Shown piece after piece: positions 1-5,458 of a stretch of 6,909 nucleotides of DNA. The notes under the pieces are model-generated. The model worked only from the letters and a program-made list of their open reading frames with translations, was not told where the DNA came from and did not search any database. Every line of letters begins with the position of its first letter. Within the stretch, counting starts at the first letter, position 1. Both the position numbers and the translations under genes were made by a program. The DNA is from JBBDRV01 sp040905285 (GTDB taxonomy: Bacteria > Bacteroidota > Rhodothermia > Balneolales > Balneolaceae), in NCBI GenBank assembly GCA_040905285.1, contig JBBDRV010000119.1:1-6909 (forward strand). The letters are read 5' to 3'.

Positions 1-98
1 TGTGTAAAAAGGTCGCATGCGCAGCTCTGTAGAGTAAGTCCGACAGACTGCAAGGCTGATGAAATAAACTGAAGCAGGTAGATAAAGAGGGAGAAAAA

Positions 99-104
99 AA
101 GGAG
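99..104 (+). promoter_or_regulatory. Strong Shine-Dalgarno site of the first small gene
   Basis: AAGGAG lies 8 bases before the ATG at 113, a near-ideal ribosome binding site in a purine-rich stretch. It is the strongest such site in the window and the main reason to believe the short gene that follows. An earlier ATG at 105 closes after three codons and is not a credible start. Confidence 0.7.
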
Positions 105-112
105 ATGGAGAG

Positions 113-340
113 ATGAGAAAAGAGAAGACCGGCAGTGAAAATGAAGCGGCCGCTGAGTCGTATTACCGATACCTGTTTACCGCGGTAAAGCGCAGGGACT
201 GGAATGTGATGATGAACAGGGAGCCACCGGAAGACGTTGACTGGTCAGCGCTGCCCCAGGATATGATCGACCAGTTTGAAAATCTGTTCGCCGTGATCGG
301 AAAGCTGTACGATTCGGAGGTCGAGAAGAAAGAGGTTTAG
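113..340 (+). CDS. Hypothetical 75-residue protein
   Basis: I do not recognise this protein. It is 75 residues, soluble in character and strongly charged, with no signal peptide, membrane segment or cysteine cluster. The N-terminus is Lys/Glu rich. A YYRYLF patch with basic residues sits near residues 17-28, a short Pro/Asp-rich stretch (REPPEDVDW) near 36-44, and residues 49-75 read as one amphipathic helix ending in a charged tail (EVEKKEV). The start is well supported by an AAGGAG site 8 bases upstream. The gene is followed immediately by a stem-loop and then about 200 bases without a clear gene, so it is probably not co-transcribed with the sugar operon. It could be a small regulatory or adaptor protein, but nothing in the sequence shows a function. 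Confidence 0.6.
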   Translation: MRKEKTGSENEAAAESYYRYLFTAVKRRDWNVMMNREPPEDVDWSALPQDMIDQFENLFAVIGKLYDSEVEKKEV

Positions 341-389
341 TCTGTCGTGCGGATTGTTCTGTTCCGACTCACTCCGCACCGGAGACAGG
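341..389 (+). other. Stem-loop directly after the small gene
   Basis: The inverted repeat GTGCGGA (347-353) / TCCGCAC (373-379) is perfect over 7 bp and starts just past the TAG stop at 338-340. After a 4-base bulge the outer arms CTGTC (342-346) and GACAG (384-388) add 5 more pairs, giving about 12 bp of stem around a 19-base loop. No T-run follows, so it is not a standard intrinsic terminator. It may protect the 3' end of the message or assist termination. Confidence 0.4.
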
Positions 390-419
390 TGATACCGGTA
401 CGCAGGGGTCATGTCAATC

Positions 420-461
420 ATTCTGCCGGGTGTGTAATAAATTCTGCCGTGCGTGTCATAA
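420..461 (+). repeat. Two-copy 21-bp tandem direct repeat upstream of a TATAAT box
   Basis: The units at 420-440 and 441-461 are adjacent, both 21 bp, and identical at 18 of 21 positions. Both begin ATTCTGCCG and end with GTGT, one variable base, then ATAA. A degenerate third tail (ATGTATAATAAA, 463-474) follows and contains a TATAAT hexamer. A 21-bp period is two helical turns, so a protein would see both copies on the same DNA face. This is typical of paired activator or repressor sites next to a promoter. A chance duplication is also possible. Confidence 0.5.
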
Positions 462-465
462 AATG

Positions 466-471
466 TATAAT
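466..471 (+). promoter_or_regulatory. Possible -10 box (TATAAT)
   Basis: A perfect TATAAT stands just downstream of the 21-bp tandem repeat. At 17-18 bp upstream there is only TTCTGC/TCTGCC, a poor -35, so if this is a sigma70-type promoter it would probably need an activator, and the tandem repeats sit where one could bind. Transcription would start near 478 and run through the hairpin at 495-530 into the small reading frame at 547. The hexamer alone is weak evidence. Confidence 0.25.
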
Positions 472-494
472 AAACAGGTGATGCGGCCGTTCTT

Positions 495-530
495 CTGTAG
501 TTGCCATTTACATGGTTGCCTAAACTACAG
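495..530 (+). other. Hairpin before the second small reading frame
   Basis: CTGTAGTT (495-502) and AACTACAG (523-530) form a perfect 8-bp inverted repeat. Inside it CCAT (504-507) and ATGG (512-515) add a second short stem with a 4-base loop. The element ends 16 bases before the ATG at 547, so in RNA it would lie in the 5' leader and could influence translation. It could also be a DNA dyad for a regulator. No T-run follows it. Confidence 0.35.
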
Positions 531-546
531 CTGAACAGACAAAATC

Positions 547-681
547 ATGCCTTCCCAATTTACAGATCCCCAATACATGCGATACATCCACAGAAAAGTC
601 GTTTCGCTTGCCCTGCAGGAGATGGTCGATACATGCTATGCCCAGTTGGAGCTGTTGAAGAAAAAAGACGATAACGGATAA
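547..681 (+). CDS. Possible 44-residue small protein
   Basis: An ATG-to-TAA frame of 45 codons encodes a 44-residue peptide starting MPSQFTDPQYMRYIHRK and ending LLKKKDDNG. Residues 12-40 could form one long amphipathic helix (VVSLALQEMVDTCYAQLELL) followed by a lysine run. There is no membrane segment or recognised motif. Support is modest. No good Shine-Dalgarno site precedes it, but a TATAAT box, a tandem repeat and a hairpin lie in order upstream, as expected for a leader. An antisense frame overlaps it but is Cys/His/Arg-rich and looks like a shadow. It may be a real small gene, a leader peptide, or chance. Confidence 0.35.
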   Translation: MPSQFTDPQYMRYIHRKVVSLALQEMVDTCYAQLELLKKKDDNG

Positions 682-702
682 ACCGGAAGTTACTCGCACA
701 GC

Positions 703-809
703 CCCGGACCGGATGTCTCATGTTTAATGTCATTAGGAATGAGTACACGGGTGGCAGTGGATAAATATCCGGGCTTTGCCAGGTGTGGCTGCGGCCCGGG
801 TGACATCTG
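703..809 (+). other. Possible structured leader RNA with a GC-rich hairpin
   Basis: Within the 281-base stretch 682-962, which has no convincing gene, several complementary arms nest. An outer stem pairs 710-717 with 802-809 (GATGTC/GACATC core plus C-G and a G-T pair). It encloses arms around 718-721/739-742 and a strong hairpin CCGGGC (769-774) / GCCCGG (794-799), extended by weaker pairs to 766-802, with an inner GCCA/TGGC stem and GGTG loop. CCCGGA at 703-708 could instead pair with TCCGGG at 768-773, which would break the strong hairpin. That is a two-state arrangement like an attenuator. I do not recognise a known riboswitch. The fold was made by eye, without energies or comparative support. 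Confidence 0.3.
717..743 (+). promoter_or_regulatory. 27-bp dyad, candidate operator
   Basis: The half-sites are CTCAT-GTT-TAATG and its mirror CATTA-GGA-ATGAG around a central T at 730. The arms match at 10 of 13 positions, and the three mismatches fall together in the spacer between two perfect 5-bp blocks. The core TAATG-T-CATTA has a 1-base centre, too tight for an RNA hairpin, so a dimeric DNA-binding protein is the more natural reader. It lies about 220 bp before the operon's first codon. Confidence 0.4.
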
Positions 810-890
810 TATAAGTAATTGGTGCAAAAAAGGTTGAACTCCCCGTGATGTATTTGAACAGCCCTGTGGATCCTGTCTGTGGCATCCGGT

Positions 891-900
891 GGAAATTTCC
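891..900 (+). promoter_or_regulatory. 10-bp perfect palindrome
   Basis: GGAAATTTCC is a perfect 10-bp palindrome 62 bp before the operon start. Its centre is 26 bp from the centre of the larger palindrome at 912-931, so the two may be a pair of protein sites. Alone it is short enough to arise by chance. Confidence 0.2.
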
Positions 901-911
901 TGTGTTTTCTA

Positions 912-931
912 TTCGATTTAGCTAAATTGAA
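912..931 (+). promoter_or_regulatory. 20-bp near-perfect palindrome, candidate operator of the operon
   Basis: TTCGATTTAGCTAAATTGAA is self-complementary except for one G/T position pair, with a perfect 12-bp centre (ATTTAGCTAAAT, 916-927). It ends 31 bp before the ATG at 963, a normal place for a repressor operator. In RNA the same sequence folds as an 8-bp stem with an AGCU loop, because the one DNA mismatch becomes a G-U pair, so an RNA role is possible. Its position also argues against the longer GTG-initiated version of the first operon protein. Confidence 0.45.
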
Positions 932-962
932 CATAGCTGAAAAAACGAAGGAAACAACCAAC

Positions 963-3353
963 ATGAGAGAGAACATATCGTCCCCCTGCACCGGAATAAA
1001 ATCAGTTGCGGTGATAGGAAATTATTTGCCGCGTAAATGCGGCATAGCCACGTTCACACGAGATCTGGTTGAATCCCTGTCAGCCGAAGCCGGCAATTCA
1101 GACTGCTGGACGATAGCGATGAATGACAGGAAGGAAGGCTACCGGTATCCGGGGAATGTGCGTTTTGAAATAAACGAGAACGACCCTGCCGATTACCGGA
1201 AGGCGGCTGAATTCATTAAGTCCAATCAGACGGATATGGTCTGCCTGCAGCATGAATATGGTATTTTCGGGGGACCCGCCGGCAGTTATATACTGGAATT
1301 GCTGCGTGAATTGCATGTACCTGTAGTCACGACTCTTCACACGATTCTGACAGAGCCGGACAAAGAGCACGACAGTGTCATGAAACAGGTGGCGGGAGTA
1401 TCCGATAAACTGGTTGTCATGAGCCGGCGGGCGGCAGATATCCTGAAGACGGTGTACGGTATAGACAATGAAAAGATCGTTTATATCCCTCATGGCAATC
1501 CGGACATCCCTTTTCTCGATCCGAATTATAACAAGGATCAGTTCGGCCTGCTGGGAAAAAAGGTTATGATGACGTTTGGACTGTTGTCACGGAACAAGGG
1601 GATCGAATATGTGTTGAAGGCGCTGCCAAAGGTGATTGATCGGTTTCCCGATCTGGTTTATCTGGTGCTGGGAGTTACCCATCCGAATGTAGTGAAGCAC
1701 GAAGGGGAGAATTATCGTGAAGACCTGCGGGAGCTGGTGGAAAAACTGGGGCTCTCCAACCATGTGGATTTTCAAAACCGGTTTGTCTCAACTGACGAGC
1801 TTTGTGAGTATCTGGCTGCTTCCGACCTGTACATTACCCCCTATATCGATGAGGCTCAGATAACCTCCGGCACGCTTTCCTATGCAATGGGTACGGGAAA
1901 AGCGGTTATTTCGACTCCCTACTGGTATGCTGAAGAAATGCTTGCCGACGGCCGCGGCCTGCTGGTCCCTTTTAAAGACAGTGAATCTATTTCTGATGCC
2001 ATCATTCATCTGCTGGAAAATGATGCCTCGAGACAACAGATGCGTATTCGGGCCTACGATTTCAGCCGGCAGGCCATCTGGAAAGAGGTTGCGCGTCGAT
2101 ACATGGAGGTATTCCGTGATCTCAGGCAGGAACGGGATCAAAAACCGGCGGCCAGGCTCTCTTCCATTTCCTCCATCTCTTCCAATGGGACCGTTCAGAA
2201 ATCATTCAATGGGAACGATTACAACTCTTCCGGACGGATGAAGCTGCCGTTCATCAAATTCGATCATCTGCTGGCGCTTACCGATGATACGGGTCTGTTG
2301 CAGCACGCTTCATATACTGTTGCCAACCGGGACCACGGGTATTGCACCGACGACAATGCCCGGGCACTGATCGTAGCGGCAATGGCCCGGAAGATACCGC
2401 AGACGAATACCTCAAGGCTGGACGAATTATGTCACCGTTACCTTTCTTTTTTACTTCATGCCCTGGATTCCGGCAGCGGCCGGTTTCGCAATTTTATGGC
2501 CTATGACCGGCGGTGGACTGAACAGGTAGGCTCGGAGGATTCCCACGGCCGTGCCATATGGGCTCTCGGGCTGGCGGTATCCCTGCTGGAGCAGTATCAG
2601 CAGACGCAGCTGGCTTCAACCTGTTTTGCAAAATCCATAAAGGCAGCCGGGGCATTTCAATCCCCGCGGGCGATAGCATTTACACTGATCGGCATGGATT
2701 CCTACCTGAATGTATACCCCGGCCATTCGGAAGCCAGGCGCAGCTTTAAAAAACTGGCTGAACGGCTGTTCGACCTCTTTACGGAGAATGCCGTCGACGG
2801 GTGGCCCTGGCCGGAAGACATGCTTACTTATGCCAACGGTAAATTGCCCCATGCCCTGCTGCTGGCGGGACAGAGGTTGAAGCGTGACGACATGGTGCAG
2901 GCCGGACTGAAATCGCTTAAGTGGCTTCTGGATATCCAGACAGGGCAGGATCATGCAGGACAGGATTATTTGGTACCGGTCGGCAATCAGGGCTGGTACA
3001 CCCGTGGCAGTAAAAAAGCGCGGTTTGATCAGCAGCCGATTGAAGCGAATGCCCTGATAGAAGCCTGTATTGCGGCCTTTCAGGTAAACCGGGACAGATA
3101 CTGGCTGGATCAGGCCACGATGTGCTTCAGATGGTATCTGGGACAAAATGATTTGCATCTGCCTTTGTACGATGTCAAAACGGGAGGCTGCCGCGACGGC
3201 CTGGAATCTGACGGCGTCAATCAGAATGAAGGCGCCGAATCGACGCTGTCATGGATGCTGTCCCTGGCGGCACTGCACCTGCTGTCCGCGGATCATGTTA
3301 TCAGGAAAACGGAAAAGAGAAAACCTTCTGAATTAATTACCCGGAATTTATAA
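963..3353 (+). CDS. GT4-like glycosyltransferase fused to an alpha/alpha-toroid domain
   Basis: This 796-residue protein has two halves. Residues about 14-390 form a GT-B glycosyltransferase of the GT4 type: an N-terminal NYLPRKCGIATFTRDL loop, QHEYGIFGG near 96-104, PHG at 176-178, and a donor-site GLLSRNKG near 206-213 with R210 and K212. A Ser/Asn-rich linker (about 395-425) leads to a second half (about 426-780) resembling an alpha/alpha six-hairpin toroid, with NRDHGYCTDDNARAL (455-469), EDSHGRAIWALG (525-536), GWPWPED (613-619), FDQQPIEA (688-695) and NQNEGAEST (753-761). The repeated acidic and aromatic motifs suggest a carbohydrate site. The usual GT4 Glu pair is absent: Q299 and Y307 occupy those places. 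ATG 963, with AAGGA 10 bases upstream, is preferred over the in-frame GTG at 879. No signal peptide is visible, so it is probably cytoplasmic. Donor and acceptor are unknown; a mannosyl product is inferred from the GH130 neighbours. Confidence 0.85.
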   Translation: MRENISSPCTGIKSVAVIGNYLPRKCGIATFTRDLVESLSAEAGNSDCWTIAMNDRKEGYRYPGNVRFEINENDPADYRKAAEFIKSNQTDMVCLQHEYGIFGGPAGSYILELLRELHVPVVTTLHTILTEPDKEHDSVMKQVAGVSDKLVVMSRRAADILKTVYGIDNEKIVYIPHGNPDIPFLDPNYNKDQFGLLGKKVMMTFGLLSRNKGIEYVLKALPKVIDRFPDLVYLVLGVTHPNVVKHEGENYREDLRELVEKLGLSNHVDFQNRFVSTDELCEYLAASDLYITPYIDEAQITSGTLSYAMGTGKAVISTPYWYAEEMLADGRGLLVPFKDSESISDAIIHLLENDASRQQMRIRAYDFSRQAIWKEVARRYMEVFRDLRQERDQKPAARLSSISSISSNGTVQKSFNGNDYNSSGRMKLPFIKFDHLLALTDDTGLLQHASYTVANRDHGYCTDDNARALIVAAMARKIPQTNTSRLDELCHRYLSFLLHALDSGSGRFRNFMAYDRRWTEQVGSEDSHGRAIWALGLAVSLLEQYQQTQLASTCFAKSIKAAGAFQSPRAIAFTLIGMDSYLNVYPGHSEARRSFKKLAERLFDLFTENAVDGWPWPEDMLTYANGKLPHALLLAGQRLKRDDMVQAGLKSLKWLLDIQTGQDHAGQDYLVPVGNQGWYTRGSKKARFDQQPIEANALIEACIAAFQVNRDRYWLDQATMCFRWYLGQNDLHLPLYDVKTGGCRDGLESDGVNQNEGAESTLSWMLSLAALHLLSADHVIRKTEKRKPSELITRNL

Positions 3354-4459
3354 TGCGTATTGCCATTCTTTCACCTATTGCCTGGCGTACCCCGCCCCGC
3401 CATTACGGGCCGTGGGAGAGTGTGACCTCCATTCTGACGGAGGAACTGGTCCGCCGCGGCTATGATGTAACCCTTTATGCCACCGGGGAATCACTGACAG
3501 CCGGCAAGCTGAAATCCGTCTGTCCCCGCGGCTATGAAGAGGACCGGGAGATCATACCCAAGGTATGGGAATGCCTTCACATATCTGCGCTCTTCGAAGA
3601 GGCGGACCAGTACGACATCATTCATAATCATTTTGATTATCTGCCGCTGACCTATACCGGCATGACCCGGACTCCTGTAGTTTCGACGATTCACGGATTC
3701 TCATCACCGGGAATTTTGCCCGTATACCGGAAATACAACAACAGGGCCTACTATGTATCGATCAGTAATTCCGACCGTGCGCCCGACCTGAACTATCATG
3801 CCACCGTCTATCATGGACTTGACCTCGGACAGTTCTCTTTCCAGCCGGATCCGGAGGATTATTTACTCTTTTTTGGACGGATCCATCCCGAGAAAGGGGC
3901 CAGGGAAGCCATTGACATAGCCAAAAGGTCCGGCAGGCGGCTGATTCTTGCCGGTATTATTCAGGACGAGGGATATTACAGGCTCCAGATTGAACCGGAA
4001 CTTGTACCCGGCAGGATTGACTATATCGGCAGTGCAGGACCGTCGGAGCGCAATCGGCTTCTCGGAAATGCTGCCGCCCTTCTGCATCCGATCCGCTTTG
4101 ACGAGCCTTTCGGTTTGTCTGTCGTGGAAGCGATGGCCTGCGGCACCCCCGTGATTGCATTTAACCGGGGCAGCATGCCGGAGCTCATTGATCACGGTCT
4201 CAACGGCTATCTGGCCTCCGGCACTGATGATGCGGTTCAGGCTGTGGATCGCCTGGATCAAGTCCGCCGGATTGATTGCCGGGAGCATGTGGAGCAGTAT
4301 TTTACGGTCGGTCGCATGGCCGACGACTATGTGGAGGTTTATGAGTCGGTGTTGAAGCAGACCGGAAACGGAAAGGTGAAGGAGCCGGGCTATGAGATTT
4401 CTTCGGATGACGGAGACAGCCGGTTAACGGGGAAACGGGAACAGACGCAGAACAGATAA
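3353..4459 (+). CDS. Glycosyltransferase family 4 (AviGT4-like)
   Basis: This 368-residue GT-B enzyme transfers a sugar from a nucleotide-sugar donor, with retention expected for GT4. It opens MRIAILSPIAWRTPPRHYGPWE, typical of the AviGT4-like branch, with a glycine-containing loop that binds acceptor. HNHFDYLP (91-98) and STIHGF (111-116) follow. The C-terminal donor domain has FFGRIHPEKG (173-182; R176, K181 expected at the diphosphate) and a textbook EX7E motif, EPFGLSVVE with E251 and E259, then AMACGTPV. The last 30 or so residues are a hydrophilic, probably disordered tail. Its ATG overlaps the previous TAA as TAATG with no good Shine-Dalgarno site, so translation is probably coupled and the two transferases made in step. 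There is no signal peptide or membrane segment. The sugar cannot be read from sequence; GDP-mannose is a guess from context. Confidence 0.9.
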   Translation: MRIAILSPIAWRTPPRHYGPWESVTSILTEELVRRGYDVTLYATGESLTAGKLKSVCPRGYEEDREIIPKVWECLHISALFEEADQYDIIHNHFDYLPLTYTGMTRTPVVSTIHGFSSPGILPVYRKYNNRAYYVSISNSDRAPDLNYHATVYHGLDLGQFSFQPDPEDYLLFFGRIHPEKGAREAIDIAKRSGRRLILAGIIQDEGYYRLQIEPELVPGRIDYIGSAGPSERNRLLGNAAALLHPIRFDEPFGLSVVEAMACGTPVIAFNRGSMPELIDHGLNGYLASGTDDAVQAVDRLDQVRRIDCREHVEQYFTVGRMADDYVEVYESVLKQTGNGKVKEPGYEISSDDGDSRLTGKREQTQNR

Positions 4460-4474
4460 ATACGGATAATCGTA

Positions 4475-5410
4475 ATGGATGTGAATCGGGGCATTGTAAA
4501 GCGCTATTCAGGCAATCCGGTCCTGACCCGGGACGACGTGCCGTATCCTGTTGCCACCGTCCATAATGCGGGGGTGGTCAGACATGAGGGAGAGTATATC
4601 ATGCTGTTCCGTTCACACAGGCAGAACGGCCGGTCGGTCATCGGGCGGGCAGACAGTAAAGACGGGTACCATTTCCGGGTGCATCCGGAGCCTTTTCTGA
4701 CACCTGCCGAGACCGGGATTTTTGCTGAGTATGAAGCATTCGGTGTAGAGGATCTGCGAATATGTCCTTTGGACGGATCCTATCTGCTCTGCTACAGCGC
4801 GTATTCGCGGCACGGGGTCCGTATCGGCCTTGCCCGAACCGACGATTTCGAAACGGTTGAGCGAATTTCCCTGATCAGCCAGGCGGACATGCGCAATGTG
4901 GTAATATTCCCGGAAAAGATCGGCGGACGTTATGTCCGTCTGGACCGTCCCCATTCGGAAATATCCTCCTGGTCTGTGTGGATCTCCTATTCTCCCGATC
5001 TGGTCTACTGGGGTGATTCCAGAATTGTTATCACTCCCCAGCCCTATCACTGGGATGAAATGAAAGTGGGCCCGGGCGCTCCCCCTTTAAAGACCAGTGA
5101 AGGCTGGCTGAATATTTATCACGGGGTATTCAAGACCATGGCCGGGGCCGTATACCGGCTGGGTGTGGCACTTCATGATCTTGAAGACCCGTCCAGAATT
5201 ATCGGTGTGGCGGATCCCTGGATTCTACAGCCGGAGGCCGAGTGGGAAGTGACCGGTTATGTCCCGAATGTGGTTTTTACCTGTGGAGCCGTCGCTGAAT
5301 CAGACGGCAGTGTGAAAATTTACTGGGGCGGCGCAGACAGCGTTATGTGTGTGGGAACCGCCCGGACTGACGACCTGGTCCGTCTCTGCATCGAACATCC
5401 CCGCAAATAA
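4475..5410 (+). CDS. GH130 beta-mannoside phosphorylase family protein
   Basis: This 311-residue five-bladed beta-propeller enzyme belongs to GH130, whose members mostly phosphorolyse beta-mannosides to alpha-mannose 1-phosphate; some are hydrolases. The N-terminus RYSGNPVLT (10-18), VHNAGVV (29-35) and LFRSH (44-48) fit the family. GVEDLR (90-95) carries the expected general acid D93. IFPEKIGGRYVRLDRPH (144-160), VGPGAPPLKT (198-207) and WLNIYHG (211-217) follow, ending in YVPNVVFTCGA (262-272). R140, R158 and H216 are candidate phosphate ligands; their presence favours phosphorylase over hydrolase, since the known GH130 hydrolases lack the equivalent basic residues. Length is close to compact family members. 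It starts 15 bases after the preceding stop with only a weak ribosome site. It is cytoplasmic by lack of a signal peptide. The linkage (beta-1,2 or beta-1,4, to mannose, glucose or another sugar) is not decidable here. Confidence 0.85.
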   Translation: MDVNRGIVKRYSGNPVLTRDDVPYPVATVHNAGVVRHEGEYIMLFRSHRQNGRSVIGRADSKDGYHFRVHPEPFLTPAETGIFAEYEAFGVEDLRICPLDGSYLLCYSAYSRHGVRIGLARTDDFETVERISLISQADMRNVVIFPEKIGGRYVRLDRPHSEISSWSVWISYSPDLVYWGDSRIVITPQPYHWDEMKVGPGAPPLKTSEGWLNIYHGVFKTMAGAVYRLGVALHDLEDPSRIIGVADPWILQPEAEWEVTGYVPNVVFTCGAVAESDGSVKIYWGGADSVMCVGTARTDDLVRLCIEHPRK

Positions 5411-5458
5411 TGGTTATATTAATCGAGAGCCTGAATTGTAAAACCCTTTCGCTGAAAT

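Noticed and set aside
1..72. Open frame from the left edge to a TGA at 70-72, possibly the tail of an upstream gene
   Set aside because: Only 23 codons with no recognisable sequence; too short to distinguish from noncoding DNA.
393..400. TACCGGTA palindrome
   Set aside because: Eight bases, isolated, and expected by chance in a window of this size.
849..856. Bacteroidota-type -7 promoter element (TGTATTTG against TAnnTTTG)
   Set aside because: One core mismatch, and the nearest TTG-like -33 element is only about 12 bases away rather than near 20.
864..887. Imperfect direct repeat CTGTGGATCC / CTGTGGCATCC
   Set aside because: Short, one-base indel, not at a clear promoter position; not enough to call a site.
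879..962. In-frame GTG start adding 28 residues to the first glycosyltransferase
   Set aside because: The additional residues resemble no part of the transferase fold, no ribosome site precedes the GTG, the ATG at 963 has AAGGA upstream, and the addition would run through the 10-bp and 20-bp palindromes.
560..991. 143-residue reverse-strand open frame
   Set aside because: Cys/His/Arg-rich composition without domain-like patterning; it crosses the small forward frame, the dyads and the operon start. It looks like a chance opening.
2616..3158. 180-residue reverse-strand open frame inside the toroid domain
   Set aside because: It lies wholly within a well-supported forward gene and its translation shows no recognisable fold; the other long antisense frames (1098-1493, 3863-4288, 4613-5050, 5750-6106) are rejected for the same reason.
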